From assembly GCA_022571575.1 (NCBI GenBank), contig JACZXN010000170.1, forward strand, positions 1 to 5,008: a stretch of 5,008 nt of DNA, read 5' to 3'. The DNA is from Chloroflexota bacterium. GTDB taxonomy: Bacteria; Chloroflexota; Dehalococcoidia; UBA3495. The notes under the pieces were generated by a model. The model was not told the origin of the DNA. It searched no databases and was given only the letters and a program-made list of their open reading frames with translations. Shown here in pieces: positions 4,991 through 5,008 of this stretch (its first letter is position 1; each line of letters opens with the position of its first letter). The position numbers and the translations under genes are program-made.

Positions 4991-5008
4991 GTAGGGGCAT
5001 CCCGATTC
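4991..5008. repeat. Third GTAGGGGC repeat copy, cut by the window edge
   Basis: GTAGGGGC at 4991-4998 repeats the core at 4885-4892 in the same direction, then diverges into ATCCCGATTC up to the edge. The matching right arm, if present, would lie just outside the window. Confidence 0.5.

Larger units (their letters stand above)
4647..5008. other. Non-coding, repeat-rich intergenic tail
   Basis: From the last stop codon to the right edge I see no credible gene. An open frame at 4662-4916 has no ribosome binding site, a low-complexity Arg/Gly/Pro/Ser product, and lies mostly over palindromic repeats. The stretch holds a CCGG hairpin repeat, two facing GC-rich palindromes and the beginning of another repeat copy, each listed separately. 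No tRNA or obvious promoter is visible. Confidence 0.7.

Noticed and set aside
4814..4998. CRISPR array
   Set aside because: The repeats are palindromic, in both directions, of unequal length and unequally spaced, and no cas gene is present.

Overview
The window reads as a GC-rich bacterial chromosome segment with six protein genes, all on the plus strand. The best guess for the host is an environmental Chloroflexota lineage of the SAR202/Dehalococcoidia type. This rests on gene content (two luciferase-like flavin/F420 oxidoreductases, an NHL/amidating-lyase-like propeller and a UGSC-family selenoprotein) and on scattered palindromic repeats with GTAGGGGC and ATTCTGA cores. It is an inference from style and content, not a marker-gene assignment. 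Stop codons are TAA, TAG and TGA, so the standard bacterial code applies, apart from one TGA that appears to be read as selenocysteine.

Layout. (1) Positions 2-472: the 3' end of a gene that runs in from the left edge and encodes a conserved protein of unknown function. (2) 529-1098: a 189-residue UGSC-family selenoprotein. An in-frame TGA at 850-852 lies exactly at the U of the U-G-S-C motif, and a bacterial-type SECIS hairpin follows it. A conventional gene caller would split this gene or call it broken. A terminator-like hairpin at 1123-1151 follows. (3) 1182-2069: an NHL-repeat beta-propeller resembling peptidyl-alpha-hydroxyglycine alpha-amidating lyase (PAL), with the three zinc histidines and the catalytic Arg and Tyr positions kept. 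(4) 2070-2235: a spacer with a dispersed hairpin repeat. (5) 2236-3249: a luciferase-like monooxygenase, followed 32 bases later by (6) 3282-3569, a small three-helix membrane protein starting at TTG. (7) 3570-3749: a spacer with a 12-base palindrome and no convincing promoter. (8) 3750-4646: an F420-dependent oxidoreductase of the Rv2161c type, also starting at TTG. (9) 4647-5008: a 362-base non-coding tail holding at least three kinds of palindromic repeat.

How the genes may work together. The first partial gene and the selenoprotein are close and plausibly co-transcribed, so the pair may form one redox unit. The two luciferase-like enzymes and the PAL-like propeller suggest catabolism or modification of small organic molecules, but no substrate can be read from the sequence. 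The main result is the selenocysteine recoding site. The other genes belong to known families in an otherwise ordinary arrangement.
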